This document shows positions 12,917 through 23,298 of a DNA stretch of 64,000 nt, piece after piece. Numbering within the stretch: the first letter of the stretch is position 1; each line of letters starts with the position of its first letter. The DNA is taken from positions 134,442,022-134,506,021 of the forward strand of contig JAOWCC010001634.1 of NCBI GenBank assembly GCA_030867875.1, read 5' to 3'. A program made the translations under genes and the position numbers. Below the pieces are notes generated by a model. The model saw only the letters and a program-made list of their open reading frames with translations, ran no database searches and was not told where the DNA came from. Origin of the DNA: Actinernus sp. WN-2022. Its lineage: Eukaryota > Cnidaria > Anthozoa > Actiniaria > Actinernidae.

Positions 12917-14412
12917 ATGTCTTCGCTTTCTATTGCTTCGCTGATTTCTTTCTTCTCGGAAGAACAGAAATCAATCAAGAGAGGAGAGAACCACTTCAAG
13001 TCAGAACATATAGAGTCTTTTGTTTATCATCAGGGTGTTTTGCGCGGAGAAGTTCACGCCAGCATGAAGAAGAAGGTCTACAAAGTCACGGTGAGTTGTA
13101 TAAGCGGCGGCCATGTTTCCTTCGACAAACTTTGTGCTAAAACGTTAGCTGTTGTTTAGTCTATATAGTAGGTTTTGACGCCAACTTGCACTTTTCTTGT
13201 AAAAACATCTCGTAGCTACATGTTGGTAGAAGTGCGTGAATTTTGTATGCTTCTAGAGTTCGATGATGTGGACGAAAAAATGATAAGAGAGCTACGTGTA
13301 GCTTCGATGGATTCAATTCTCGATATGCCAGTAACAATTCTCGATCTGCATCGTTTCGTGCAACAGTACATCTCACTTACGTTTTTCTTATTTATTTTTC
13401 TTATTTATTTTTCTTACCTTCTTTAGATATATGTAGATGAAAATAATGACATTAAATCGACGGAGTGTGAATGTCCTCGAGGAGCGTTCAAATGCAGTCA
13501 CGCGGCTGCACTATTCATACATGGAATACATAACCTCAGTCGCACTGACATTGAGAACCAGTGGGAAAAAAGAAGGCAATTTCTTCAATCAAGGCAGCAA
13601 CTGAGATGTTTCCTCCGCCTAAGAATTACTGTCCTTTGTCGAGGCAGCCTAGGCAAGACGATCGTGCGGCTCTGTACGAAGACTTGTGTAGTTATGGAAA
13701 ATTCACTTGCCTTTGCTGGATCATGAGTCCGGAACCCGCACCACTCACCCTCCCAATCACAACAGTAGAGGAGATTATTTATTCAGAGGAGTTTCTTGTG
13801 GCAGTTGGATTGGAGAAGCAGTTTGAGATCCTGATTGACAAGATAAAGGTCCAGGAAGCTGCCATCAGACATATCAGTGTTCTCACCTGAGGTCAGCGAT
13901 ACAACCCTTCCTGGCACCTGGTTAGAAGAGGACGGTTAGCTGCTAGTAACTTTGGCTGTGTCATGTAGGCTAAGAGGGTGACCCCTTCCTTGATTAAGCG
14001 TCTTCTGGGAGTTTATGATCTCTCGAGAGTAAAAGCAGTTGCCTGAGGTGTCACCAATGAGAGCGAGGGCGTGAAGGCTTTCACAAGGTTGACTGCCATT
14101 GCCGATACAGGTGTAGGACTACATCCTTCTGGAATTCTTGGTGCCTCCCCAGATGTCCTTGTTGGCAGTGATGGACTACTTGAGTTCAAATGTCCCTACT
14201 CAGAAAGGAACTCGACAATGGATGAAGCCATCAAAAACAACACATTCTGCCTAGAGAAATTCGAAGATGGTTCATTTCTCTTAAAAAGAGAACATGTTTA
14301 CTGGCACCAAGTTCAGGGACAGCTACATCTCACAGGCAGAAAGATGGGCTACTTTGTTGTGTGGACCACAAAGGAAGCTGTGTGTATAGGAATCCAAAGG
14401 GATGAGTCGTGA
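12917..14412 (+). pseudogene. SWIM zinc finger / YqaJ exonuclease gene, broken
   Basis: Exon 1 (12917-13090) ends at a consensus donor (ACG|GTGAGT). Exon 2 begins after an acceptor (ctttag|ATATAT) at 13427, in phase, and encodes a SWIM zinc finger: CECPRGAFKCSH (C-x-C-x7-C-x-H), a nucleic-acid-binding module. Downstream, LSPEP-like and RYNPSWHLVRRGRLAASNFG-like segments lead into a YqaJ/lambda-exonuclease-type nuclease core with GASPDVLVG, LLEFKCPY and HVYWHQVQGQLHLTGRK, which holds the expected D..E-x-K metal ligands. It is interrupted by a frameshift near the A-run at 13566-13571 and stops at 13888, 13966 and 14044. SWIM-YqaJ genes are multicopy in cnidarian and sponge genomes. The gene is enclosed by transposon ends, so it is probably element-borne. 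The recombinase role is family knowledge; this copy is inactive. Confidence 0.82.
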
Positions 14413-15167
14413 GGTGCTAATTTGGATACACTGCAGGATTTTTATCTTATGGTACAATATGGTTCAGTATTCAGAACTCGAAGCCCTATAGTGTATGGTC
14501 TTTGTAACTAGCAATACCAGCTCAGTATTTGTTATTTAGAAATATGTTCTTGTTATTATTTTTGGATAAAACTCTTAGTAGTAGTACTAAAACAACTGTA
14601 GTGTTTTATGACATTATGACACATGATTTTAAGGCTTTAAGGCTTTGTGTGTTTTATAAAATTACATTATATATGGTACTGTATGTATGTACCATGTTTT
14701 ATATAGATTTTATTAAATTATAAAAAAACATATTGCATGTAATATTTTTCATGGTTGAATTAAATGATATTTTAATCCTTTCTCCTTGTTTATTGTTCAG
14801 TATTATTACCACAATGGCATATGAGTAAATAACTCCTTTTTTGGGGTAAAACTTTGGGAGTTAAGATAACTCCCCATAAGCGTCAAATCAACTCTACTCA
14901 CGGAGTTATTAATACTCCTGTAGGAGTGAAAATAACTCCTTCATTGAAATTATTATACTTCCAAAAATGTAGGTGAAACGAAGGAGTTAAAATAACTCCG
15001 AAAAACTGATTATCTTGAACCTTTTTTTACTCCATTTTTGGAGTTGGTTTAACTCATTGAAAATAACAGTAAAGTCATTCGTGTGTGACGTCGACCTCGA
15101 AAAACCGGTTTTTAACCGTTTGTCATGTGACTACCTCCAAAAAGCTGGAGCCGGCGAGATTTAAAGA

Positions 15168-15531
15168 ACCGTTCGGATCGTGGCAGAGGTTCATTTCTCA
15201 CTCGTTAGTGGAGAGAGGGTAAGAGAAAATAACCTCTGCTAGCAGGGTTTTAGGAGTTCTTGTCAAAATGTTCGACTAGCATGCCCGTCACTTTTATATG
15301 GGAGTCCCCCGCCCTAAAGCGGACTAAAAATACACCCTATAATTATAAACGGCGAAGTTCAACATCATTTTTGTAGCAATTCTTTTTTACCCCTTGCAAT
15401 ATTGGTCGTTACTCGTTTTCTCGTTACTCCGTTACTCGTATTCAATTTTTTTACGACTTGCAATTTTCGGTCGTTACTCGTTTTCCCGTTACTCCGTTAC
15501 TCGTTACTGCGTTACTCGTATTAGTGACACC
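15168..15531 (-). repeat. Right terminal inverted repeat of the 8.1-kb element
   Basis: This is the complement of 7397-7719. It carries an extra copy of the block 'gttactcgttttctcgttactccgttactcg' plus a short spacer, so the array of CGTTACT units has expanded on this side. It ends GTTACTCGTATTAGTGACACC. Confidence 0.85.
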
Positions 15532-15539
15532 CTTAAGAT

Positions 15540-16302
15540 CTACTTTGTTTTTTTTATTGTGTATGATTGTAATGTGAGTAATCTGTACAGGATGTACATG
15601 CTCAAAGATATTCTAGTATTTTGTACGTTGTGTTTTTTAACAGCGATTATCTGTTTGAATTTGACGAAGCTTTGCCTGGGAATAATCTTAACCTTATGGA
15701 AAATGCAACTTCTATATATCTTATATGCCAACAAAACATCCAGATCGGAGGCTGAAGAAATGGTAAACATAAATTTATATGAACACAAAGTGGATAATAA
15801 GCTTAAAGAAGACTGTAGATCTCGATACGCGAAATTCATTGTTAGTACTAGTTGTACCGAGAAATGTAAAGGAGAAAACATGTCAGATCGGAGGCTGAAG
15901 AAATGTATATGAAGACAAAGTGGTCAATCAGCATAAAGAGGACTGTAGATCTCGTTTTTTTTGTTCAGTGCAGCAAAATTGTCGACTTCCGGTCCCGTTA
16001 ACCAATCAGCTCACACTGTTCAAGTGCACATACTTGAAAACGGAGCCGCCTGGCGCCGTATAATGTAATGTCGATGATGCTAATCGTGAAAGGTCAACCG
16101 GAGGCCGCACAGACTGCGGATATAATTAACACAATATGTTTATTTTAATCGTACGTACGGAGTTAGGGCTTCGGTGACAGCACAGTTCTCTATCAGATTA
16201 TTGGTACTTTCGTTCGAGTTGTTAAACTAGAATCCTCTCACGGGCGAGGTTTTGGTTCGAGAAAGGCTCTCGAACAGTTCCCTTTATACTTCTGGGCTAA
16301 AC
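15540..16302. other. Intergenic with a duplicated 70-bp segment
   Basis: No recognisable gene. The segment 'agatcggaggctgaagaaatg ... agactgtagatctcg' occurs twice in direct orientation, at about 15741-15823 and 15885-15955, which gives a spurious ORF across this stretch. Confidence 0.5.
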
Positions 16303-16791
16303 TATAGAATACCCCGCCACTCCAGCTAGATGGTATATTCAGTGCTACCACGGTCCCGCAGTCAGCTTTATTAATTAATATTCATGCATCGACTGCGGGA
16401 CTGCGTTGCCACTTAGTTCAGCGTCTTAGCGATATTAATATTCATGCATCGACTATGGGACTATGGGACTGCGGGTCACTGCGTTGCCACTTAGTTCAAC
16501 GTCTTACCGATATTAATATTCATGCATCGACTATGGGACTGCGTTGCCACTTAGTTCTATATCCTTCGTTCTAAAAAAGATATCGCGACTGCGGACTATG
16601 GGACTGCGGGACTGCATTGCCACTTAGTTCAACATCTTACATATATTTATATTTATGCGTCGACTAAGGACTGCGGGACTGCGTTGCCACTTAGTTCTAT
16701 ATCCTTCGTTCTAAAAAAGCTATTGCGACTGCGGTACCACGGTAGCACTAACTAAATAACATAGCTTCAAAATGTGGCGGGGTATTCTATA
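16303..16791. mobile_element. MITE with internal tandem repeats
   Basis: The termini TATAGAATACCCCGCCAC and GTGGCGGGGTATTCTATA form an inverted pair, with a second inverted block just inside (gctaccacggtc / gcggtaccacggtagc). The interior holds about five irregular copies of a unit containing 'gggactgcgttgccacttag', some with 'ttaatattcatgcatcgact' and some with 'atatccttcgttctaaaaaa'. There is no coding potential. The TA-rich end suggests a TA target. Confidence 0.75.
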
Positions 16792-17826
16792 ATCGCTCCT
16801 AGTTCTTTAATATAATGAGCAGATTGAAGTTTTGTGAATGAGGGTAACGCTTTTAATTAGAGATAATCAACAAGCATTTCAAATATATGGACTCGTAATG
16901 GACTCATCATGTACTAGTTTATGTACTAGTCATGTACTAGGAGTAGTTATGTGCCAAGGCAATGCATACGAGGCATGGGCAAAGATTGGGTTTCCCAGAT
17001 TACAGATGAAAGTAGAGAACTTATTGAATCTTAAAGATACTTCGGAGTCGTCAGGGATGAAGAAACAGAGGTCACGCGCGACATGCTTGAGAACATGTTC
17101 AATACTTTATATTATACTAAGAAAACAAAACAAGTTACAGAGCCTGCAAGTTCACAAGTCAATGAAAAACCCCAATAGCCTGTAGTTTTGAATCAACATA
17201 TCCTTGAAACTCCAAAAGCAACACATACACATACACATGAGTCAAATTCAAACCGGAAGAGACGGAATTATTTAGATTCTTCACGGGGGTAGCCGCGAGG
17301 CGGCGATCAGCGAACTTGATAAAGAGCCACAGGGTAGAAAGAACAGTAGAGAAATATAGTGACAGCTCCATCACGGGATGGACATCAGATACAACTTATA
17401 ATTTAGGACAAATATAAACGTACAGTTGAGACAATCATCTATTAGTACTCGGAACCTGCAGTATAACGAACAGCAGACTAAATTGCAAACGTGTGTTACA
17501 TGAATAAGTAGTGTTTACAGTAAAATGTCAACTACTTTAATTTACATACGAGAAAAAACAAAAAGTATTAAATTACATATATATAGCGATGTTTCCGATG
17601 ACGTCACAGAGGCCAATCAGGCCACATGTTTTGCAGCTGTGGTTGCCAGACACGAAGCGTGAACGCAGTCAGTTGCTTATATAATATCACAGGTCGGTGC
17701 TTATTCATCGCCAAAGAAAGCAAATTGTAAGCCAAATGTGTAGTTGTATACATTGAACAAACTCAAACAAGAAAGTTTTAGGCCATAAGATTTCTAAACT
17801 GTTTGGTAATGAAGGAAAACATATAC
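16792..17826. other. No supported gene
   Basis: A 115-codon frame at 16838-17185 has low-complexity, non-familiar content and no splice or domain support. Otherwise this is AT-rich spacer. At 17590-17660 a short GC-richer patch (gatgacgtcacagaggccaatcagg) contains CRE-like TGACGTCA and CCAAT-like sequences of the kind seen in promoters, without an adjacent gene. Confidence 0.35.
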
Positions 17827-18420
17827 TCATTCTACAATATGCAGATCTATCTGCAATAATCTTAAATATGAGACTGTTTGGGGTGCCAGAAAGATAACTC
17901 GAATCTGGCAGTTCTTAAAACGTAAGGTATTAACTTTAGGGAGTAGACTATGCTTCTTTCTAAGATTATATTGAGTAACTTTAGCTTTCTGAAGGAGATC
18001 ATTCATGGGATGTAGCTCGAGTTTTCTAACTTTGTTGAATATCTGCTTATCCTGTCTCTCTAACAGACTATGTACCTTAATATGCTTAGATATATATTTA
18101 CGTTTGAAACAACGATCTAAAAAACACTGAATAGTAGTAAGTTCTGCATCAGATGCAGCATAAACTGACAAATCAAAAAATTGTTGAACAGTTTCTGCCG
18201 AGATGTCTGCACAATCTTTATTAATGTGGACCAATGTAGTCGAATTATCCGCATATTTGACCAAAGAGCAGCCATTATTGTCATTACGAAGATCCAAGTC
18301 GTTTAAGAAAATGTTGAACAAGAATGGGCCACTTACACTTCCCTCTGTAGTCCCTCTATTGACGCATTTCCAATCACAGATAATACCGTTTAAAACATAA
18401 AGTATAATAACAATGGACAA
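17827..18420 (-). pseudogene. Non-LTR retrotransposon reverse transcriptase fragment
   Basis: The minus-strand frame begins mid-domain with VNRGTTEGSVSGPFLFNIFL, the usual RT block 4/5 (normally '..G.pQGS.LGPlLF.iyiNDL'). It then has YADNSTTLVHI, the catalytic YADD box with the second Asp replaced by Asn. The C-terminal part (RCFKRKYISK, LLERQDKQIFNKV, KHSLLPKVNTLRFKNC) is the usual LINE tail just before the ORF2 stop. The frame is 5'-truncated and lacks the endonuclease. The mutated catalytic residue and truncation mean it is inactive. It lies just 3' of the secreted-protein exon on the same strand, i.e. within a likely host intron. Confidence 0.8.
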
Positions 18421-18531
18421 TGCGTGTGGGCTATTAATACTACATTAGGATCAACCTAAGAGAATTGTTACTTAATTAAACATTGCTACGCCTTCAGTCT
18501 CAAGAGTTATATAATTGCCGCCGGATAATAC

Positions 18532-18846
18532 TCACAAGCTGGTAGGGGTTTGACTGGAGCATATTAGTTTCTGGCGATGACACAAGCAACCGCCATTGCA
18601 TCTCCGGTTCCTATACTGCCTAGGCGAAACGCTCCTGTCATATATTGTCCTTCCATCGTAATGACGGTTCCAAAATCCATTCCAATCAGAAGGCAAACCC
18701 AGGCTTGGGTATCGGTTATTCCAGTAACTGTGTCCTAAAAAAGACTGAGAACCGTGATTTGGCACAGCAAGCGTTGACTGAAAAAGGCAATAATGAACTA
18801 CAGCACAGAGCAGCAGAACGGCTTGCGAAGCCACAGCTGAAGCCAT
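18532..18846 (-). CDS. First coding exon of a secreted protein (LRRNT-like end)
   Basis: The frame starts at ATG 18846 with a clear signal peptide: MASAVASQ, then a leucine/valine-rich core, then an ALA-type cleavage region ending near LAV (about residue 27). The mature part is Trp/Tyr/Asn-rich, then basic (SPRQYRNRR), and ends with a cysteine cluster CNGGCLCHRQKLICSS. That spacing (C-x3-C-x-C-x6-C) resembles an LRR N-terminal cap. The open frame ends at a TGA that lies inside a perfect splice donor (CTT|GTGAGT at 18536-18531), so the exon probably splices onward and the protein is longer than 104 residues. The next exon is not identified; a LINE fragment follows on the same strand. Leucine-rich repeats downstream would be the test of the LRRNT reading. 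A genuine short secreted protein ending at this stop is the alternative. Confidence 0.55.
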   Translation of the reverse strand: MASAVASQAVLLLCAVVHYCLFQSTLAVPNHGSQSFLGHSYWNNRYPSLGLPSDWNGFWNRHYDGRTIYDRSVSPRQYRNRRCNGGCLCHRQKLICSSQTPTSL

Positions 18847-18869
18847 ATTTCAGCTTCTCATTTGCATGA

Positions 18870-20422
18870 GCAGTTGTTTAGAGTCACGATTCAATAGCGT
18901 TTCACGGATCGCGAATACAGAAAGCGGATGTCTCATTTGTACAAAGACATATTTATAAATAACAAAAACTGAATGAATATACCTCTTGTTTTGCTCAACA
19001 AAACGCCAGCTATGTAAACTTTATTGCCAACGAGTCAGCCGGGCGAAGACGCGAGGCTGACGAGGCGGCAGCCTTATAGAGCCGATGCGCGAAAGTATCG
19101 AGCATGCAGAAAAAATCTCGAGTGATCAAGAGAAAGTGTAAGGTAATATAATGTAATGTAACAATTGATCAAGTGTAAACCAATCTCAGCGCTAGTGTAT
19201 GTTTGTGACGTCAAGGCTTCCCATGTGATTTCAAGCTGTCAGTTCGAAGCGTGGTCTGAGAAGACAACGTGAGCGTGAGGTGAGTAAAAACACAACTTTT
19301 ATGCGCTTTTTGCGTTCTCTTTGTGGAATTACAACTGTGTGCACTTTCGTAGAGTGTCCTTTGAAGTTTATTCTTGAACCAGCGTGTTCGAAATCGAGTG
19401 AACGTGCTCAAAAGTAAACCAGCGTGTTCTCATCGGCCAGCGTGCCACTGACACTGTCGAGTGAAACTCGCTATTAAGAAGGAAAACAACAACTCAAACA
19501 TCAATAGTCAACCGGGAACGCTTGGCACAAATGACCCTAAAATCTATCACTTTGTAATATTTTCAAAAGTTTCCAAAATAGAGGATTGAATTTTTGTGGG
19601 ATGATGAAGACCGACGACCTAAACAAAATCCGATGATTTGATCTACCGTCAGAAAATGTGACGTCACAGGAAACTTCAGTTCTTAATAACTCAGCAAATA
19701 TTTATCGTAGAAACTTTAAAATTGCGGCAATCAAAAACACATATTTATGTTGTTGTGATAACATGCTTTATTTCAAACGTATAGGTAATTAACGCATAAT
19801 TTGACCTTAAAAGGAGTCGTTCGTTATGACGTCACACCAACGTCAATATACAAACGTGTTGGATCCTAAAGACGTTATTTCATTTTAATATTAACATACG
19901 AAAATTTCGGTAAATTTGACAGCGAATTAAACAAGATGTGCTGGTTTATATATTTTTGGCTCGCTTTTAGTGATCGATTTTGAGGTAACTTATGCCAGGC
20001 GTGGGCGAGCGTGCCAATAGTCAAAGCCCTGATCGAAATATCTGCTGAACCAGTTGAAGTGCTGGTATTGGAAAGGAAAAGAACCTCGCTCACAAACGAA
20101 GCCAAAAGCGTCCACTACAGGCGCGTCGGTTCAAAGATTACAAAGTGCACAACTCACAGAACTTAATACACAAATTGAGTGCAAACGATTATTATGCTGT
20201 CCCTATTGTATGTGGTGATATTCTTGATCAACTTCACATCCTGATTGCTTTCTTGAACTTTGTTTTGCTGTTTTTAACTACCATCTTCAGAATGTCAGTC
20301 GAAATGAGTTTTTTGACATTATACACCAGTCATGTATAACAACAGAAAATATTGGTGCCATGGAGATTGTCCGAGAACCTGTTTGGTCTTAGCTCCGAGA
20401 ACATTGTGCGTCATTTACTACA
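18870..20422. other. Spacer and probable Helitron 5' region
   Basis: No firm coding region. Blocks with CRE-like TGACGTCA motifs (near 19207, 19670, 19829) and the sequence at 20110-20340 probably include the decayed start of the Helitron peptidase gene, but I could not identify a catalytic cysteine box. Confidence 0.35.
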
Positions 20423-21178
20423 ATGTCTGCAGATGCTGTATTCAGTGATATATTTAGGATGAGTACAGTTGGAGCTTTAACTGATGACCTTAAATCGTTG
20501 TTTCTTATTCAGCAACGCAATCAGTCATCTTGCTCATTGTGTAGCAATCAAATAGTGAAGAATACAACTATAATTTTACTTTACATAACTTGCCCAAACA
20601 TAATTTCCACACAGTTTGAAAACTATGTTTCTGAAGCTGTTTTGCCTAACAGTAGGGCTCTTTATTGTGATTTATGCCAAAAGCATTCTGGGGATATTTC
20701 AGCATTGCAGCATTGTTTTACACTACCAACGTTTTTAACGATTGAATTGCCAGCATACTGTATTGATCAAATAGTATTGCCATTAAGTATGGATGTCTTA
20801 GGTAATTACTATTCACTGAAAGCCATCGTTCGTTGCACAAGCCATCATTTCACTATTGCTATAAACGACAACACACATTGGATGTATGTTGACGATTTGT
20901 GTACAACAGTGCAGCAATATGCTACTTTTCAAGATCTGTTGAATAGCCATGCCAATGGTTGGTATTTTGCTGTCTATGGAAATATAATATGCAAGCAATT
21001 GACATCCAATTTTAGACAAGATAACTTTACGGGACAGTTCACGCCAACAGCAGTGAATGATGTAGCAGCAGTGCCTTTACATGTAGAGAAACAGACTGAA
21101 ATGCCAGCAATTAATACTTACAAAAACAAACATGAAAGTAGTGTCAAAATAGGTCAAGCAAAAACAAGACAAAACTAA
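20423..21178 (+). pseudogene. USP-type (C19-like) peptidase segment of Helitron
   Basis: A 251-codon frame shows two CxxC pairs (CSLCSNQI and CDLCQKHSG), typical of the USP fingers. C-terminally, SLKAIVRCTSHHFTIAINDN, WMYVDDLC and NGWYFAVYG match the histidine box and the following Asp/Asn and aromatic elements of ubiquitin-specific proteases. The N-terminal cysteine box is not visible upstream, so the domain is incomplete or the 5' part has decayed. In Helentrons such peptidase domains are fused to the Rep-helicase polyprotein; function is not established. It lies about 560 bases 5' of the Rep part. Confidence 0.65.
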
Positions 21179-21195
21179 CTAAAAAAAGGATATAG

Positions 21196-21470
21196 TCATG
21201 AGGAATATAGAAAGAGAACTAAATGCAATAACGATGATGACACTGGGAAGGAGAAACAGAGAAAAAGAGATAACAAAACATGTACATGAAGGAATATAGA
21301 AAGAAGAGGAAAAATAATTATGATGAAAATGAGAAACTTGCAAAAAGAGATAAACAAAATATGTACATGGAGGAATACAAAAGGAAAAGGAAATATAATG
21401 CTGATGAAACTGAGAAACTTGCAAATCAAAAAAGGAAACTTTGTACATGAACTAATATAGAAAAAAAATA
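21196..21470 (+). repeat. Charged approximately 23-residue coding repeats of the Helitron
   Basis: Three to four imperfect units of about 70 bp encode lysine/glutamate-rich peptides such as MYMEEYKRKRKYNADETEKL. Such Arg/Lys/Glu repeats commonly precede the Rep region of Helitron polyproteins. Stops and frame changes interrupt them. The opposite-strand frames (phenylalanine/serine rich) are shadows. Confidence 0.6.
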
Positions 21471-21736
21471 TATTTGACAATGAAAGTGAAAAACAGACAA
21501 AAAGAGCTAAGCAAATTGTCTAAATGAATTGCAAAATGTAAAACATGTCACAATCTAATGAACATCAAGTTGATAAAAAAGCAAACTGCATTCTGGAGAA
21601 GGAATTAACTTTTTGTCATTGTTTGATTGCAAAATAAATGGGCCAATTCATGAACAGCAATGGGCTATCAAAAATATGCACAACTTTCATAGGTCGATGA
21701 AGTTTAAAATGTCAAGTCTGCCACGAAGGATGGCCA

Positions 21737-22111
21737 TTGTCAGCAAAATGTAAAAAGGACATGGCATACGTTTGCTCAAGATGTGTACGTGACAATAACA
21801 CTATAAAGAAATTTTCTGCTCAGAATAACATGATACCTTCACCAGTTCCAAAAGAATTGCAAGGTCTCACACAGGTAGAAGAAATGCTTATAGCACGTGT
21901 TTTCTCAGTAATATCTGTTTATACAAAGCCAGGTAAAGGGCATTGTATCAACTTCTCACAATACATCCAACATCTTTCAGACATCTTGCCAAGGTATCCA
22001 AGGGAGCTTCCAGTAATAGTTATATCGGTCAAAGGCAAAGATAATACTTCTAAAGATCTAACTGCGATGCGAAAATGTTTGCTCTGCACTACACTGGTTA
22101 GTTCAACATAA
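21737..22111 (+). pseudogene. Helitron polyprotein, N-terminal conserved region
   Basis: Contains YVCSRCVRDNNTIKKFSAQN followed by PVPKELQGLTQVEEMLIARV, the 'LT.iEe.LIa.v' block found before the Helitron-like N domain, then KGHCINFSQYIQ (usually '..GhvinfpQdi'). The frame breaks at 22111 and similarity resumes at about 22430 ([16 protein letters not shown] in another frame). It is part of the same broken polyprotein as the Rep and helicase parts. Confidence 0.7.
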
Positions 22112-22408
22112 TCCCGCATACAAAGACATAACTATTAATTATGACTGCATAGCTGCCCTGTCATTGAAAGGAATCCCAAGTGACCTGCAAAAGATTTATG
22201 GTGGTGAAAATAGTAAGGATAACCAAATAGATCCAGATAGAGGTCCACTTGATGCTGATGAAATACCATTCAACGAAGAGACATAATTAAGTAGCACAGT
22301 GTACTCAATCCTGTAGTGTTAAAGCCACAGAAGCAGCTGATTACAGATGAGCTATTACAAGAGCATAATATAAATTCAATTGGGCAGATAGGAACACCAA
22401 TCCCTTAA

Positions 22409-23298
22409 ATGAGTTTAAAATTGAACTGTTATCAACAATGGCCTTTCCAACACTATTTCCAGATGCTAAAGGAGACCCTATTAATACTGCTACAATGCGT
22501 GATGCAACCGTATGAGAAAAAAATAAAGCATCTAATTAAATTTACAGAATATGCTAATGGTAAATGGAGATACAGGTCTGCAAGCCATCCTCGCTTTGCT
22601 TATTGGGCATTCAATATGATTCAAAGGCACAGACTCCTTAGTCAGGGGATCATTTTTCTGAAACAGAATCCTGGTGATGCCAGGTTAACTGTAGAGCAAC
22701 TTCAACAAATGCTTCAATCAAATACACATTCCACATTAATGTCTAAGCTGATGCATTATGCTAAAAATGTAACTGGCATCAACGGCTATTGGCACAAAGC
22801 AAAAGAGGATTTATTAGGGCCACCATTGCTCAAGTAGGACCACCAACAATTGTTTTCACTTTGTCATGTGCTGAGTACCATTGGCCTGAATTTCATAATC
22901 TTCTCGAGGATTCTCAATCTGGAGACATTCCACCAGATATCAGGCAGCAACATGTTCTTGAAAATCCGCACATTTTAGACTGGCTTTTTACTGAACGAAC
23001 TGGTCGCTTCATTAAGTTTTGGTTGAAGGAATCATTGGGATCTTCTTGGCATTGGTACAGATATGCGTATGCTGTTCAAAGGGGATCAATTCATTGTCAT
23101 GGAGTTGCTAAATTGCAAAATGACCCGGGGCTTTGTGAGCTTACTGAAGTAGCATTACAGGGCTTTTTGGCAACAAAACCTGCCAATGAGCAGAAGAAAA
23201 ATATGTCGAAAGTCAAGATCTTCAAGAACTGCAAAACAAGGAAAATCAAGGGGAAAAAGTTGAGTCACTTGTTTGCCAGTATGTTGACTTTTTATTGA
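22409..23298 (+). pseudogene. Helitron Rep (HUH endonuclease) region
   Basis: Two overlapping frames. The first holds the Helitron_like_N signature ([50 protein letters not shown]). The second holds TIVFTLSCAEYHWPEFH and the rolling-circle HUH box SIHCHGVAKL, with the two metal-binding histidines at nt 23092-23100. Rep would nick one strand to start rolling-circle-type transposition. A frameshift near 22790-22830 separates the halves, and the C-terminal part ends prematurely at 23298. Confidence 0.82.

Larger units (their letters stand above)
9067..15070. mobile_element. 6-kb inner element bounded by ACTGTTATTTTCA and GGAGTTA/TAACTCC repeats
   Basis: The left edge reads ACTGTTATTTTCAGGGAG and the right edge is its near-complement, ending ...TGAAAATAACAG(T). 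Just inside each edge (9080-9255 and 14815-15055) are many short palindromic copies of the type GGAGTTATTTTAACTCC, like transposase-binding subterminal repeats. The only recognisable gene inside is the broken SWIM-YqaJ gene (12917-14412). No transposase was seen and no target duplication is evident. Boundaries are inferred from the paired edges. Confidence 0.6.
7397..15531. mobile_element. 8.1-kb composite DNA transposon with long TIRs
   Basis: Both ends carry the same sequence inverted: GGTGT(T/C)ACTAA(A/T)ACGAGTAACG followed by short GAGTAACG repeats. The inverted similarity covers 7397-7719 and 15168-15531. The interior is itself nested: a 902-bp element (8134-9035), a 6-kb element (9067-15070) and a 525-bp foldback (9757-10282). 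Without those insertions the outer element would be only about 1.3-1.4 kb, so it was probably a non-autonomous long-TIR element used as a landing pad. No transposase was recognised. A minus-strand frame at 7644-8105 reads from the interior into the left TIR and matches nothing I know. A clean target duplication was not found. Confidence 0.8.

Noticed and set aside
15394..15912. 172-codon plus-strand ORF
   Set aside because: Its start lies in the transposon TIR and the rest in a duplicated non-coding segment; composition is not protein-like.
20423..21178. Idea that this peptidase segment is the missing Polinton protease
   Set aside because: It has USP-type fingers and histidine box, lies 20 kb away and is contiguous with Helitron Rep sequence; adenain has a different fold order.
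21179..21480. Phe/Ser/Ile-rich minus-strand ORFs
   Set aside because: Antisense shadows of the Lys/Glu repeat region of the Helitron.
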